Counted from the stretch's first letter, positions 15,854-24,042 are shown. The stretch: DNA of 64,000 bases from Sherwoodlollariibacterium sp049275655 (GCA_049275655.1 JBASUY010000015.1:1-64000); one strand, 5' to 3'. Numbers and translations: made by a program. Notes: generated from the letters alone by a model not told the origin.

Positions 15854-16999
15854 ATGAAAATTCTAGAGAGGGTTGAGCGAAAAATATCTAAGGCCGGTAA
15901 AAAATCCGTAGTAACTTTTAATCTCGGTGAACTATTTTGCGGTCCGGGCGGCCTTGGAATCGGCGCGTTTTCTTCTAGGGTTGAGTTGGGCGAAACGGTA
16001 TACGAAGTTCGTCATACATGGTCCAATGATTACGATTTAGATACTTGTAGGACCTATCTAAGAAATATTTGCCCTGATAACCCTTCGAGCGTTATATGTT
16101 GTGATGTGCGCGAACTGAATATTGAAAAACTCTCTCCGATTGATGCTTTTGCGTATGGGTTTCCCTGTAATGATTTTAGTATAGTTGGTGAACAAAAGGG
16201 ATTCAAAGGAAAATTTGGTCCTCTTTATACTTATGGAGTAAATGTTTTGGATTATTTTAAACCAAAGTTTTTCGTTGCAGAAAATGTTGGAGGTATTACA
16301 ACAGCAAATGAAGGAAAGGCTTTCAAGAAAATTTTATTTGATCTAGAGAATGCTGGGGATGGATATAATTTGACGGCAAATCTTTATAAATCTGAAGAGT
16401 ATGGTATTCCTCAGATGAGGCATCGTGTTATTATTGTTGGGATAGAACGATCATTTAATCTGAAGTTTAGAGTACCTGCTCCAACAACATTGAGTAAATA
16501 TAAAACTGTAAAAGAGGCATTAGAAAACCCCCCTATCCCAAAGAATGCTTTTAATAATGAAAAGACTGTGCAATCGCAGACTGTGGTTAAAAGATTGCAA
16601 CATATTCTTCCTGGTCAAAATGTTTGGACTGCCGATATTCCTGATGAGTTAAAGTTGAATGTTCGCGGGGCTAAGCTAAGTCAGATTTATAGGCGTCTTC
16701 ATCCGGATAGACCTTCATATACTTTGACGGGGAGCGGTGGCGGAGGGACTCACGGCTATCATTGGGATGAGCCGAGAGCATTGACAAACAGAGAAAGGGC
16801 AAGAATTCAGACTTTTCCAGATTCCTTTATTTTTGAAGGATCTAAAGAGAGTGTTCGTAAACAAATTGGAATGGCAGTGCCCCCAAAGTTGTCAGAGGCT
16901 ATTTTTACTGCAATACTTAAAACCTTTGCCGGCATTGAATATGATTACACCAGCCCAAATATTGGTGAGGATTATTCATTATTTGATAGAATGAAATAA
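15854..16999 (+). CDS. DNA (cytosine-5) methyltransferase
   Basis: A 381-residue C5-methyltransferase. Seen motifs: I (LGELFCGPGGLGIG), IV (FAYGFPCNDFSIVGEQKGFKG, with catalytic Cys in PC), VI (FVAENVGGI), VIII (PQMRHRVIIVGI), IX (RRLHPDRPSYTLTGSGGGG) and X (IGMAVPPKLSEAI). The motif IV has PCND rather than the usual PCQ. ATG 15854 is preferred over GTG 15848 because AGGAAAG lies about 9 bases upstream. The next gene starts 9 bases after the stop and is a probable partner endonuclease. The target sequence is not predictable here. Confidence 0.88.
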   Translation: MKILERVERKISKAGKKSVVTFNLGELFCGPGGLGIGAFSSRVELGETVYEVRHTWSNDYDLDTCRTYLRNICPDNPSSVICCDVRELNIEKLSPIDAFAYGFPCNDFSIVGEQKGFKGKFGPLYTYGVNVLDYFKPKFFVAENVGGITTANEGKAFKKILFDLENAGDGYNLTANLYKSEEYGIPQMRHRVIIVGIERSFNLKFRVPAPTTLSKYKTVKEALENPPIPKNAFNNEKTVQSQTVVKRLQHILPGQNVWTADIPDELKLNVRGAKLSQIYRRLHPDRPSYTLTGSGGGGTHGYHWDEPRALTNRERARIQTFPDSFIFEGSKESVRKQIGMAVPPKLSEAIFTAILKTFAGIEYDYTSPNIGEDYSLFDRMK

Positions 17000-17008
17000 G
17001 GTGAATTT

Positions 17009-17968
17009 ATGAATATAGAAGAAGCGGTAGAATTAATTAGTAAGAAACTTGATGTAGTAACTGAAGATGCCGAAAAAATAATTGATAAAGTTATTATTGG
17101 AGGTGAGGTTTTAAAAGATGGCGATTTCAGCGAATGGTATAATAAAAGGTTTCTTCCTAATTGTATGTTCATTGATGAAGTTGGTTATTCTAAAATGTGC
17201 ATTGATGCCTTAAAGATTCTAAGCCGGACAGCGGCAACAGATTATGGAAGTAGTCGACAAAGAGATCTTGGGCAATTGTGGGCTGATATGACACGGGGTT
17301 ATTTAGGTGAATATGCTTTTCTTCTATTCCTCAAGGAGAGATGGGGCATTACTGCTAAATTAGGACATGAAGTTGGACAACTGCAGGACTATTTACCTAT
17401 GGATATACATAAAATTAAAGACGCAAATGCAGATTATAGAGCTCCCTCGATAAAAATAAGCGTAAAGACCACAAAATGGAATGGTATTTGGTTAGATATT
17501 CCAGGTGATCAATTTAATCATTCTGATGTTCATGTTCTTGTAAAAGTTGGTGCAGGTAGGGATCATTTATTTGCTTTTTTTAAGAAAATAAGTGTATTTA
17601 AAGATAAAGTTTTAAAAAGAGGTGAAGATATTGGATCATTGTCGTTAGAAGAATCAAATATGCTGTATGATTCTTTACCTTCTTTTAAGCCTATCCCAGC
17701 GTATATATGTGGGTTTGTTTTAAAGAGCAGGGTTTATAATAATCTTGCGTATGAAGGAAAGAAGGGGCGTTTAAACTATAAAATAACAGCGTGGAATGGA
17801 CCGATTTTCCCGGGAGATTTAGATCAAATTAAGAAAAAGGAACGTGTATCAGGGAAAGTGTTATTTGAGGGTATAGGTAATTTCGCTCATGATAAAGGAT
17901 ATTTATTTAATACGGGGAATCTTTTTTGGACAGAAAGTGATTGGCAAAAAGTTTGTGTGAATTTATAA
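17009..17968 (+). CDS. Probable type II restriction endonuclease
   Basis: A 319-residue protein with no family I can name. A PD-(D/E)xK-like core is plausible: GEYAFLLFLKERWG, then D in MDIHKIKDANADY and IKISVKTTKWNGIWLDIP, giving an acidic residue and an (E/S)xK-type strand. Nine bases separate it from the methyltransferase, which is the main reason for the call. It may recognise the sequence that enzyme modifies. No trailing gene follows for over 300 bases. It could be another methyltransferase-linked protein, but the strand pattern favours a nuclease. Confidence 0.55.
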   Translation: MNIEEAVELISKKLDVVTEDAEKIIDKVIIGGEVLKDGDFSEWYNKRFLPNCMFIDEVGYSKMCIDALKILSRTAATDYGSSRQRDLGQLWADMTRGYLGEYAFLLFLKERWGITAKLGHEVGQLQDYLPMDIHKIKDANADYRAPSIKISVKTTKWNGIWLDIPGDQFNHSDVHVLVKVGAGRDHLFAFFKKISVFKDKVLKRGEDIGSLSLEESNMLYDSLPSFKPIPAYICGFVLKSRVYNNLAYEGKKGRLNYKITAWNGPIFPGDLDQIKKKERVSGKVLFEGIGNFAHDKGYLFNTGNLFWTESDWQKVCVNL

Positions 17969-18114
17969 GAGAATGAGAACTTATGGAGGATATTGCTTCC
18001 TATTCCCTGTAGATAAATGTTCGTATCTTTCCAAAATTCCGAAGGTTAGGTATAGTTAGTAAAATTCTTGACCCTGCCCCAACGATGGTTTAAAGTATTA
18101 AGTGTTTGATTCAT

Positions 18115-18195
18115 AGGCGTATCCTTTCTTTAGGGGTAGATGTGGATGCATCCACCTTATGGTTAGAATTGTTTTCCAAACAGAAAGATACGCCT
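18115..18195. repeat. Imperfect inverted repeat with internal palindrome
   Basis: The left arm (18115-18129, AGGCGTATCCTTTCT) and the right arm (18182-18195, AGAAAGATACGCCT) pair with one bulged base. Between them is a perfect palindrome, GTGGATGCATCCAC (18142-18155). The right arm is not followed by a T run, so a plain terminator is less likely than a small mobile-element end or protein-binding site. Confidence 0.6.
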
Positions 18196-18257
18196 TTTAA
18201 ATCTTAGGCAAAGTAAATTTATACAATTTTAAGCATAGCTCCGAGGTAAACTTTTTC

Positions 18258-18286
18258 TTTACAAAATAAAACCTAATAGTTATAAT
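18258..18286 (+). promoter_or_regulatory. Promoter upstream of small ORF and hisG
   Basis: TTTACA (18258-18263) and TATAAT (18281-18286) are separated by exactly 17 bases. The predicted start of transcription falls at about 18293, on the GTG of the downstream small gene, so the transcript may be leaderless. Confidence 0.7.
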
Positions 18287-18291
18287 AAACC

Positions 18292-18426
18292 GTGTTAAAG
18301 AAGCCGATAAAATTAAGGAAGGCTTGGGTTATAAATCCGGCGGTTAGAATTAAAAAGAGTAAGAAGGCCTATTCCCGCCAAAAAGCTAAATTACAATTAA
18401 AAAGGATAATTGATGAAAAAGAATAA
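18292..18426 (+). CDS. Small basic protein, 44 residues
   Basis: A GTG-started frame of 44 codons: lysine- and arginine-rich, with RKAWVINPAVRIKKSKKAYSRQKAK as its core. The pattern 'W-x-I/x-NP-x-R-x-K-x-S-K-x-Y-S-R' reminds me of short uncharacterised basic proteins seen in several bacterial phyla, but I cannot name a family. Stops occur in frame immediately upstream, so GTG 18292 (or TTG 18295) is the only start. It overlaps the start of hisG by 14 bases, which would couple their translation. No Shine-Dalgarno is visible. Confidence 0.5.
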   Translation: MLKKPIKLRKAWVINPAVRIKKSKKAYSRQKAKLQLKRIIDEKE

Positions 18427-19300
18427 AGTATTAAAGTTAGGCTTGCCAAAGGGAAGCCTGCAAGAAGCTACCTTTCGAATGTTTAAAAAAGCAGGCTTTA
18501 ACGTTTCTTTACCCTCAGCCAGGTCGTATCTTCCCTCTATTAATGATTGCGAGATTAAGCCGGTCCTCTTACGCGCACAGGAGATGGCTAAGTATGTGCA
18601 GGAAGGTGCTCTTGACTGTGGGATTACTGGCAATGACTGGGTCTTAGAGAATAGGGCGGATGTAATAAGGGTTACGGATTTAACTTATGCTAAGCAGAGT
18701 TTAAATAAGGTGCGCTGGGTATTAGCAGTTCCTTGTGATTCGGGCATAAAAAGAGTTAAGCAATTAAACGGGAAGAGGATTGCTACAGAGCTAGTTAATG
18801 TAACAAAAGAGTACTTAAAGAAAAACAAGGTTAAGGCTACGGTTGAGTTTAGTTGGGGGGCGACAGAGGTAAAGGTCAGCTCAGGGTTAGTGGATGCAAT
18901 AGTAGAACTTACTGAAACCGGAAGTTCCTTAAAGGCAAATAAGCTTGTAGAGATTGCTACACTCTGTGAATCAACTACTCAATTTATCGCAAATAAAGCC
19001 TCTTACCGGGATAGTTTTAAGAGGCTTAAGATGGAGGAGATTGCCCTGCTTTTAAGAGGGGCTATTGCCGCTGAAGAGAAGGTGGGGCTTAAGATGAACG
19101 TTAGAAAGAAGGACTTAAATAAGGTTATATCATGCCTTCCTGCTTTAAAGAAGCCGACTATATCCGGGCTTACCGAAGACGGCTGGTTTGCCATTGAAAC
19201 TATTATAGACGAGAAGACGGTTCGTTCTATAATCCCGGAATTAAAAAAATCAGGGGCAGAGGGGATAATTGAATATCCTTTAAATAAGGTTATTTATTAG
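18413..19300 (+). CDS. hisG: ATP phosphoribosyltransferase (long form)
   Basis: A 295-residue protein that starts at ATG 18413 with AAAGGA six to seven bases upstream. HisG catalyses the first step of histidine biosynthesis, joining ATP and PRPP. Signatures are LGLPKGSLQEATFRMFKKAG, LLRAQEMAKYVQEGALDCGITGNDW and VELTETGSSLKANKL. The length and C-terminal ACT-like region (about residues 210-295) mark the long form, which is self-sufficient and feedback-inhibited by histidine, so no HisZ is needed. No other his genes are in the window. Confidence 0.9.
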   Translation: MKKNKVLKLGLPKGSLQEATFRMFKKAGFNVSLPSARSYLPSINDCEIKPVLLRAQEMAKYVQEGALDCGITGNDWVLENRADVIRVTDLTYAKQSLNKVRWVLAVPCDSGIKRVKQLNGKRIATELVNVTKEYLKKNKVKATVEFSWGATEVKVSSGLVDAIVELTETGSSLKANKLVEIATLCESTTQFIANKASYRDSFKRLKMEEIALLLRGAIAAEEKVGLKMNVRKKDLNKVISCLPALKKPTISGLTEDGWFAIETIIDEKTVRSIIPELKKSGAEGIIEYPLNKVIY

Positions 19301-19309
19301 GAGGATTAT

Positions 19310-19411
19310 ATGCCTTGCGGAAAGAAGAGAAAAAAACAAAAGATAAAGACGCATAAGAGAAAGAAAGCGCGTCGTAAGCTCCGTCATTTAAAGAAAAGAG
19401 CTTGGGGATAG
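19310..19411 (+). CDS. Tiny basic ribosome-associated-like protein, 33 residues
   Basis: A 33-codon frame, MPCGKKRKKQKIKTHKRKKA then RRKLRHLKKRAWG, behind a perfect AGGAGG overlapping the hisG stop. The KKRKK..K.HKRKKARRKLRH pattern resembles the COX24/AURKAIP1-type (DUF1713) mini-proteins that include mycobacterial bS22 and mitochondrial mS38, which bind the small ribosomal subunit. The ribosomal role is inferred from pattern and charge. Such genes are easily missed because of their length. Confidence 0.6.
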   Translation: MPCGKKRKKQKIKTHKRKKARRKLRHLKKRAWG

Positions 19412-19534
19412 TTTTTAAGTCTTTATAGGCCCTTTACGATTTATTCCGTTTCTATCCTTTATTCTTTTATCCTTTATTTTTTTTTAAGTTTTTAGCGTCT
19501 CCTTTGCTTTAGAGGAGAGGATTCTTTAAAAAAT

Positions 19535-20359
19535 ATGGACAATAATATAGATAAAATAGTAAAAGATTTAGAAGAGAAGGCAAAAAAGGTCCGTCGGCTA
19601 ATAGTCCAGATGATTGCAAAGGCAGGCTCAGGCCATCCCGGAGGAAGCCTGTCATCAACGGATTTAATTACTGTTTTATTTTTTTCGGTATTAAGGCACG
19701 ATCCTAAGAATCCTAATTTGCCTAACCGAGATAGGTTTCATATGTCTAAGGGGCATTGCTGCCCTTTATGGTATGCCCTATTAGCCTGTAGCGGGTATTT
19801 TTCTGAGGAGAAGCTTATGAGCCTAAGGGAGTTTGGCTCTCTTCTTCAGGGGCATCCTGATAGGCGCACTCCGGGCGTAGAATCCGCCTCAGGTTCTTTA
19901 GGCCAAGGCCTCTCAGTTGCCTTAGGCATGAGCCTTGCGGCAAAGATAGATTCTTCTAGTTACCGGGTTTATGCGCTTATAGGTGATGGAGAAATACAGG
20001 AGGGGAATATTTGGGAAGCGGCTATGGCAGCTGCCCATTATAAGTGCGATAACTTATGCGCGATACTTGATTATAATGGTTTTCAGATAGACGGAAAAAC
20101 CTGTAATATTATGGATTTAGAGCCGTTAGCCAAGAAATGGCGCTCTTTTGGCTGGAATACAATAGAGATAGACGGGCATAATATTCAAGAGATTCTTTAT
20201 GCTTATAAGCAGGCTTCTGATATTAAGGGAAAGCCCTCAATAATTATTGCCCGTACTATAAAAGGTAAGGGAGTCTCTTTTATGGAGAATGTTTGTGATT
20301 TTCACGGCCGCGCCCCTACAAAAGAAGAGGCAGAGAGGGCCTTAAGGGAGTTAGAATAA
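19535..20359 (+). CDS. Transketolase, N-terminal (TPP) subunit
   Basis: A 274-residue protein equal to the N-terminal third of transketolase: AGSGHPGGSLSSTDLITVLFFSVL, RDRFHMSKGHCCPLWYALLA, LQGHPD, ASGSLGQGLSVALGMSLA and the TPP/Mg signature ALIGDGEIQEGNIWEAAMAAAHY...DYNGFQIDG. With the next gene it forms a split transketolase of the pentose phosphate pathway, as in many archaea and anaerobes. The Shine-Dalgarno GAGGAGAGG lies in one arm of a possible hairpin (19498-19518). Confidence 0.9.
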   Translation: MDNNIDKIVKDLEEKAKKVRRLIVQMIAKAGSGHPGGSLSSTDLITVLFFSVLRHDPKNPNLPNRDRFHMSKGHCCPLWYALLACSGYFSEEKLMSLREFGSLLQGHPDRRTPGVESASGSLGQGLSVALGMSLAAKIDSSSYRVYALIGDGEIQEGNIWEAAMAAAHYKCDNLCAILDYNGFQIDGKTCNIMDLEPLAKKWRSFGWNTIEIDGHNIQEILYAYKQASDIKGKPSIIIARTIKGKGVSFMENVCDFHGRAPTKEEAERALRELE

Positions 20360-21298
20360 ATGATAGAGGAGTTGTATCAGAGGGATGTTTACGGCAAGAC
20401 CTTAGTAGAGTTAGGTAGGGAGGATAAGGATATCGTTGTTTTAGATGCCGACCTCTCCAGTTCAACGCGCACTAGTTTATTTGCCAAAGAGTTCCCAAAT
20501 AGATTCTTTAACTTTGGGGTTGCAGAGCAGAATATGATGGCTTCTGCCGCAGGCTTAGCAGCATGCGGGAAGACGGTCTTTGCTTCAACTTTTGCCATCT
20601 TTGCTTCGGGCAGGGCTTGGGATCAAGTCAGGAATACCATAGCTTATAATAACTTTAATGTTAAAATAGTGGCTACTCATGCCGGGGTTAGTGTAGGCCC
20701 TGACGGCGCCAGTCATCAGGCATTAGAAGATTTAGCGTTAATGCGGGTTATACCTAATATAAATATTATAGTGCCTTGCGATGGGCCTCAGACTGCCGAA
20801 GCAATAAGGGTAGCCGCAGGGAATAAAGGCCCTTTTTATGTGCGCCTTGGAAGGCCTAAGGTCCCAACCATAGAAGGCAAGGGGGCCTTTGAATTAGGCA
20901 AATCACAGGTTTTAAGCGAAGGTAATGATATTGCGATTTTTGCCTGCGGGATTATGGTTCTTGAAGCATTAACTGCCGTAGAGAGCCTTAAAAAGAAGGG
21001 TATAAAAGCCAGGCTTATCAATATGCATACTTTAAGGCCTGTAGATAGTAAGGCAATCCTTTCTGCGGCTAAAGAGACATACGGTATTGTTGCCTGTGAG
21101 GAGCACTCGGTCATTGGGGGGCTAGCTTCAATTATAGACGAGGTTACTTCTCAGAATTTTCCTACTAAGGTTATGCGAGTTGGCATAAGGGAGAGGTTCG
21201 GGCAATCCGGCGATCCTAAAGAGCTTTTGAAAGAATATTGCCTTACGAGTTTAGATATTGAGAAGGCAGCTTTATCTATCCTTTCTAACGCCAAATAA
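20360..21298 (+). CDS. Transketolase, C-terminal subunit
   Basis: A 312-residue protein whose ATG follows the previous stop directly. It carries the pyrimidine-binding and C-terminal domains: DADLSSSTRTSLFAKEFPNRFFNFGVAEQNMMASAAGLA (E of FNFGVAEQNM is the conserved TPP-activating glutamate), ATHAGVSVGPDGASHQALED and the VRLGRPK region. Together with the upstream protein it gives one full transketolase. DXS is another TPP family to exclude, but the split format and VGPDGASHQ favour transketolase. Confidence 0.9.
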   Translation: MIEELYQRDVYGKTLVELGREDKDIVVLDADLSSSTRTSLFAKEFPNRFFNFGVAEQNMMASAAGLAACGKTVFASTFAIFASGRAWDQVRNTIAYNNFNVKIVATHAGVSVGPDGASHQALEDLALMRVIPNINIIVPCDGPQTAEAIRVAAGNKGPFYVRLGRPKVPTIEGKGAFELGKSQVLSEGNDIAIFACGIMVLEALTAVESLKKKGIKARLINMHTLRPVDSKAILSAAKETYGIVACEEHSVIGGLASIIDEVTSQNFPTKVMRVGIRERFGQSGDPKELLKEYCLTSLDIEKAALSILSNAK

Positions 21299-21299
21299 A

Positions 21300-22187
21300 T
21301 TGGTCATCCAATCTTTTGCAAAATTAAATTTATACCTTAAGGTTGTTGATAAGCGCGCTGATAATTACCATAACCTTATCACCCTCTTTGAGAGGATAAA
21401 CCTTGTAGATACTATAACCCTAAAAAAGCTTTCAAATAGTTCTATAATAGTTAAGTCTAGCGATAAAACTATTCCTTTAGGAGAGGATAACCTCTCTTTT
21501 AAGGCGGCAAGGATTTTAAGGGATAAATTTGCCTTTAAGAAGGGGGTAGAGATTAATATCATTAAAAGAATCCCCGTAGGCGCAGGATTAGGCGGAGGCT
21601 CGTCTAATGCCGCGGCAGTGTTGTTAGGATTAAATAGGCTTTGGCGGTTAAATCTTTCTAATCTTAAACTGGTTAAAATTGCCCTTAAAATAGGTAGTGA
21701 CGTCCCATTTTTTATTTATGATAAGCCTTTTGCCTTAGGGTTAGGCAGGGGAGAGATTATTAAGCCTTTAACTAAATTAAATAGGGTAAGGCTTTGGCAT
21801 ATACTCGTTGTTCCTAAGATAAATGTTTCTACCCCTTTTATCTATGCATCTTATGAGAGTTTTAATAGCAGGCTGAAGCCTTTAACAGAGTTGACAAAAG
21901 GGCCCTGCGGTGTTAAAATATTAACTTCAGAACTTGCTAAGAAAAAGCCTTATTTAACAAGAGGAATGTTCTTTAATAGCCTGCAAGAGGTAGCTATCAA
22001 AACGCATCCTAAGATAGGGAAAGTAGTAAATACGCTTTTGGGTTTAGGCTTAGAAAACACAGTTATGTCAGGAAGCGGAGGTGCGGTATTTTCTATTACT
22101 CCTTCGCATAAAAAAGCCCTTCAATTAGTTAGCCTATTGAAGAAGAGGCATAAGGCTTGGCGTGTCTATGCGGTAAGCACAGCTTAA
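21300..22187 (+). CDS. ispE: 4-diphosphocytidyl-2-C-methyl-D-erythritol kinase
   Basis: A 295-residue GHMP kinase of the MEP isoprenoid pathway. It has SFAKLNLYLKVVDKRADNYHNL at the N-terminus, the ATP-binding PVGAGLGGGSSNAAAVLLGL, SDVPFF, and GSGGAVFSI near the end. The conserved N-terminus begins just after a TTG at 21300, one base after the transketolase stop; the frame runs upstream to 21258, but those residues are not conserved. No Shine-Dalgarno is clear, so translation may depend on the upstream gene. Confidence 0.85.
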   Translation: MVIQSFAKLNLYLKVVDKRADNYHNLITLFERINLVDTITLKKLSNSSIIVKSSDKTIPLGEDNLSFKAARILRDKFAFKKGVEINIIKRIPVGAGLGGGSSNAAAVLLGLNRLWRLNLSNLKLVKIALKIGSDVPFFIYDKPFALGLGRGEIIKPLTKLNRVRLWHILVVPKINVSTPFIYASYESFNSRLKPLTELTKGPCGVKILTSELAKKKPYLTRGMFFNSLQEVAIKTHPKIGKVVNTLLGLGLENTVMSGSGGAVFSITPSHKKALQLVSLLKKRHKAWRVYAVSTA

Positions 22188-22226
22188 GAAAGTAAGGGTT
22201 TTTTAAGTAATGGAGGTAAAAGGATT

Positions 22227-22610
22227 ATGGAGATTACAGAGGTAAGAATTGCCCTTAAGGATTCACCGGATAAGAAGCTTAAGGCTTATGCAACGGTAAC
22301 CTTTGATAATGCTTTTGTGGTAAGAAATATTAAGGTAATAGAAGGCACAAACGGGCTTTTTATTGCTATGCCTTCAAGAAGGGTTAAACAGCCTTGCCCT
22401 AAGTGCGGGTTTAAGAATGAATTGCGCAGTAAGTATTGTAATCAATGCGCCTCTAGCCTTCCTTTTAGCCCAAAGGCTACAGAGGCAGAGTCGACATCTT
22501 CTTCCCAAGAGCATAAAGATATTGCCCATCCTATAACGCAAGAGTTTAGGGAGTATCTGCAGAATAAAGTGCTTAAAGGATACGAGCAGGAGAAGCTGAA
22601 GGCAGGATAA
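22227..22610 (+). CDS. spoVG: SpoVG family protein with inserted zinc ribbon
   Basis: A 127-residue protein. The first 52 residues are SpoVG: MEITEVRIALKDSPDKKLKAYATVTFDNAFVVRNIKVIEG and GLFIAMPSRR. Then comes a four-cysteine zinc ribbon, C57-x2-C60 and C71-x2-C74 (CPKCG...YCNQC), in place of the usual SpoVG middle. The tail (HPITQEFREYLQNKVLKGYEQE) matches the usual C-terminal helix. SpoVG family proteins bind nucleic acid and regulate gene expression. The inserted ribbon would extend the protein beyond the usual ~95 residues. It precedes tRNA-Gln. Confidence 0.82.
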   Translation: MEITEVRIALKDSPDKKLKAYATVTFDNAFVVRNIKVIEGTNGLFIAMPSRRVKQPCPKCGFKNELRSKYCNQCASSLPFSPKATEAESTSSSQEHKDIAHPITQEFREYLQNKVLKGYEQEKLKAG

Positions 22611-22695
22611 AGTTTTACCTTAAAAGATAAATCTTTAATTTTTTTATCTGTCAGCGGACAGGTAATGGCAGGCCTAAGACAACTTTTTTAAGGTC

Positions 22696-22766
22696 TGCCC
22701 GGTAGTGTAACGGTAGCACATCAGAATTTGGGTCTGACTGTTGAGGTTCGAATCCTCACCGGGCAA
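22696..22766 (+). tRNA. tRNA-Gln (anticodon TTG)
   Basis: Acceptor stem TGCCCGG (22696-22702) pairs with CCGGGCA (22759-22765). The anticodon stem TCAGA/TCTGA encloses the loop ATTTGGG, giving anticodon TTG. The T-arm is TGAGG TTCGAAT CCTCA. No CCA is encoded. It lies between spoVG and glmU. Confidence 0.93.
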
Positions 22767-22776
22767 TTCTAATATT

Positions 22777-24042
22777 ATGAAAAAAGATATTTCAATATTG
22801 ATTTTAGCTGCAGGCAAAGGAACGCGTATGAAATCAGCTTTGCCTAAGGTTTTGCATAGGATATGCGGCAGGCCGATGTTAGGTTATGTTTTGGATTTAG
22901 CCGCTTCCCTTAAGCCAAAAGATACTGTGGTTGTTTTGGGGCATGAGCATAAGTTAGTAAAAAAAGAGATTCCGCCTAAAATCAAGACTGCAATCCAAAG
23001 CCGCCTTCTTGGCACAGCAGATGCCGTAAGGGTGGGGTTAAGTAAATTAAGCGTTAATAGCGGTTCGGTTTTAATACTATACGCAGACGTTCCTTTGTTA
23101 ACGAAAGAGGCTCTTCTTAAGCTTATTAAGCGCCATTTTGAAGGAGACGCCGAAGCTACTCTTTTAACTGCTGATGTTAGCGAGCCAAAAGGATACGGTA
23201 GGGTTTTAAGGGATAAATATTTTAGTATCTGCGGTATCGCCGAAGAGAAGGATGCGGACGAGTTTCAAAGAGATATCAAGGAGATTAATACCGGGATAAT
23301 GTGTTTTAATATTGCTACCCTTAAGCGCGCCTTAACTAAGGTTAAACGGAATAATAAGAAGAGAGAGTATTACCTTACGGATGTTATAAAAGTATTATAC
23401 TCTCAAGGCAAGGTTTTAGAGGGAGTAAAGATAAAAAACAAAGAAGAGGCTATGGGCATAAACTCTAAGATAGAGCTTGCAGAGGCAAATACAATAATGC
23501 AATCAAGGATTAATAAAAAAATTATGTTAAGTGGCGTTTCTATTCTTGATGCACGTTCTACGTTTATTAGTTATGATACAAAGATAGGGGAGGATACAGT
23601 TATTTATCCCTTTACAGTTATTGAAAGTAATGTTAAAATCGGAAAGCGTTGTTCTATCGGCCCTTTTGCAAGGCTTAGAGAGGGGACGCGTATTTCAGAC
23701 GATGTTACCTTAGGAAATTTTTTGGAAGTTACCCGCGCTAAAATCAGCAAAGGTACTTTTGCTAAACATTTTTGTTATATCGCAGATTCTTCCGTAGGTA
23801 AATCCGTAAATATAGGCGCAGGTGCTGTTACTGCTAATTTTGACGGTTTAAATAAACACAGGACGGTTATAAAGGATAAAGCCTTTATCGGTTCTGATAC
23901 GATAATTGTAGCTCCGGTAAAAGTAGGCAGGTCATCAAAGACCGGGGCAGGAGCAGTAGTTATAAAAGATATTCCTGATAATAATACCGTTGTAGGCGTC
24001 CCGGCAAGAATCTTAAAAAAGATAAGGAATAGATATGAATGA
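22777..24042 (+). CDS. glmU: UDP-GlcNAc pyrophosphorylase / GlcN-1-P acetyltransferase
   Basis: A 421-residue bifunctional enzyme of UDP-N-acetylglucosamine synthesis, the precursor of peptidoglycan and lipid A. The uridyltransferase domain starts ISILILAAGKGTRMKSALPKVLHRI and holds LYADVPLLT; the C-terminal part is a left-handed beta-helix (NFLEVTRAKISKGTF, IGAGAVTANFDG). ATG 22777 is used because the frame further upstream runs into the tRNA-Gln gene. It overlaps prs by 8 bases. Confidence 0.93.
   Translation: MKKDISILILAAGKGTRMKSALPKVLHRICGRPMLGYVLDLAASLKPKDTVVVLGHEHKLVKKEIPPKIKTAIQSRLLGTADAVRVGLSKLSVNSGSVLILYADVPLLTKEALLKLIKRHFEGDAEATLLTADVSEPKGYGRVLRDKYFSICGIAEEKDADEFQRDIKEINTGIMCFNIATLKRALTKVKRNNKKREYYLTDVIKVLYSQGKVLEGVKIKNKEEAMGINSKIELAEANTIMQSRINKKIMLSGVSILDARSTFISYDTKIGEDTVIYPFTVIESNVKIGKRCSIGPFARLREGTRISDDVTLGNFLEVTRAKISKGTFAKHFCYIADSSVGKSVNIGAGAVTANFDGLNKHRTVIKDKAFIGSDTIIVAPVKVGRSSKTGAGAVVIKDIPDNNTVVGVPARILKKIRNRYE

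Larger units (their letters stand above)
17969..18291. other. Intergenic region with inverted repeat and promoter
   Basis: A gene-poor gap between the restriction gene and the hisG group. It contains the inverted repeat at 18115-18195, a short minus-strand reading frame from 18114 (22 codons, MNQTLNTLNHRWGRVKNFTN then YT) and a near-consensus promoter at 18258-18286. I see no full gene; it may hold remnants of the element that brought the restriction genes. Confidence 0.5.

Noticed and set aside
22741..22776. glmU start at TTG 22741
   Set aside because: It would lie in the tRNA-Gln gene; ATG 22777 matches the conserved GlmU N-terminus.
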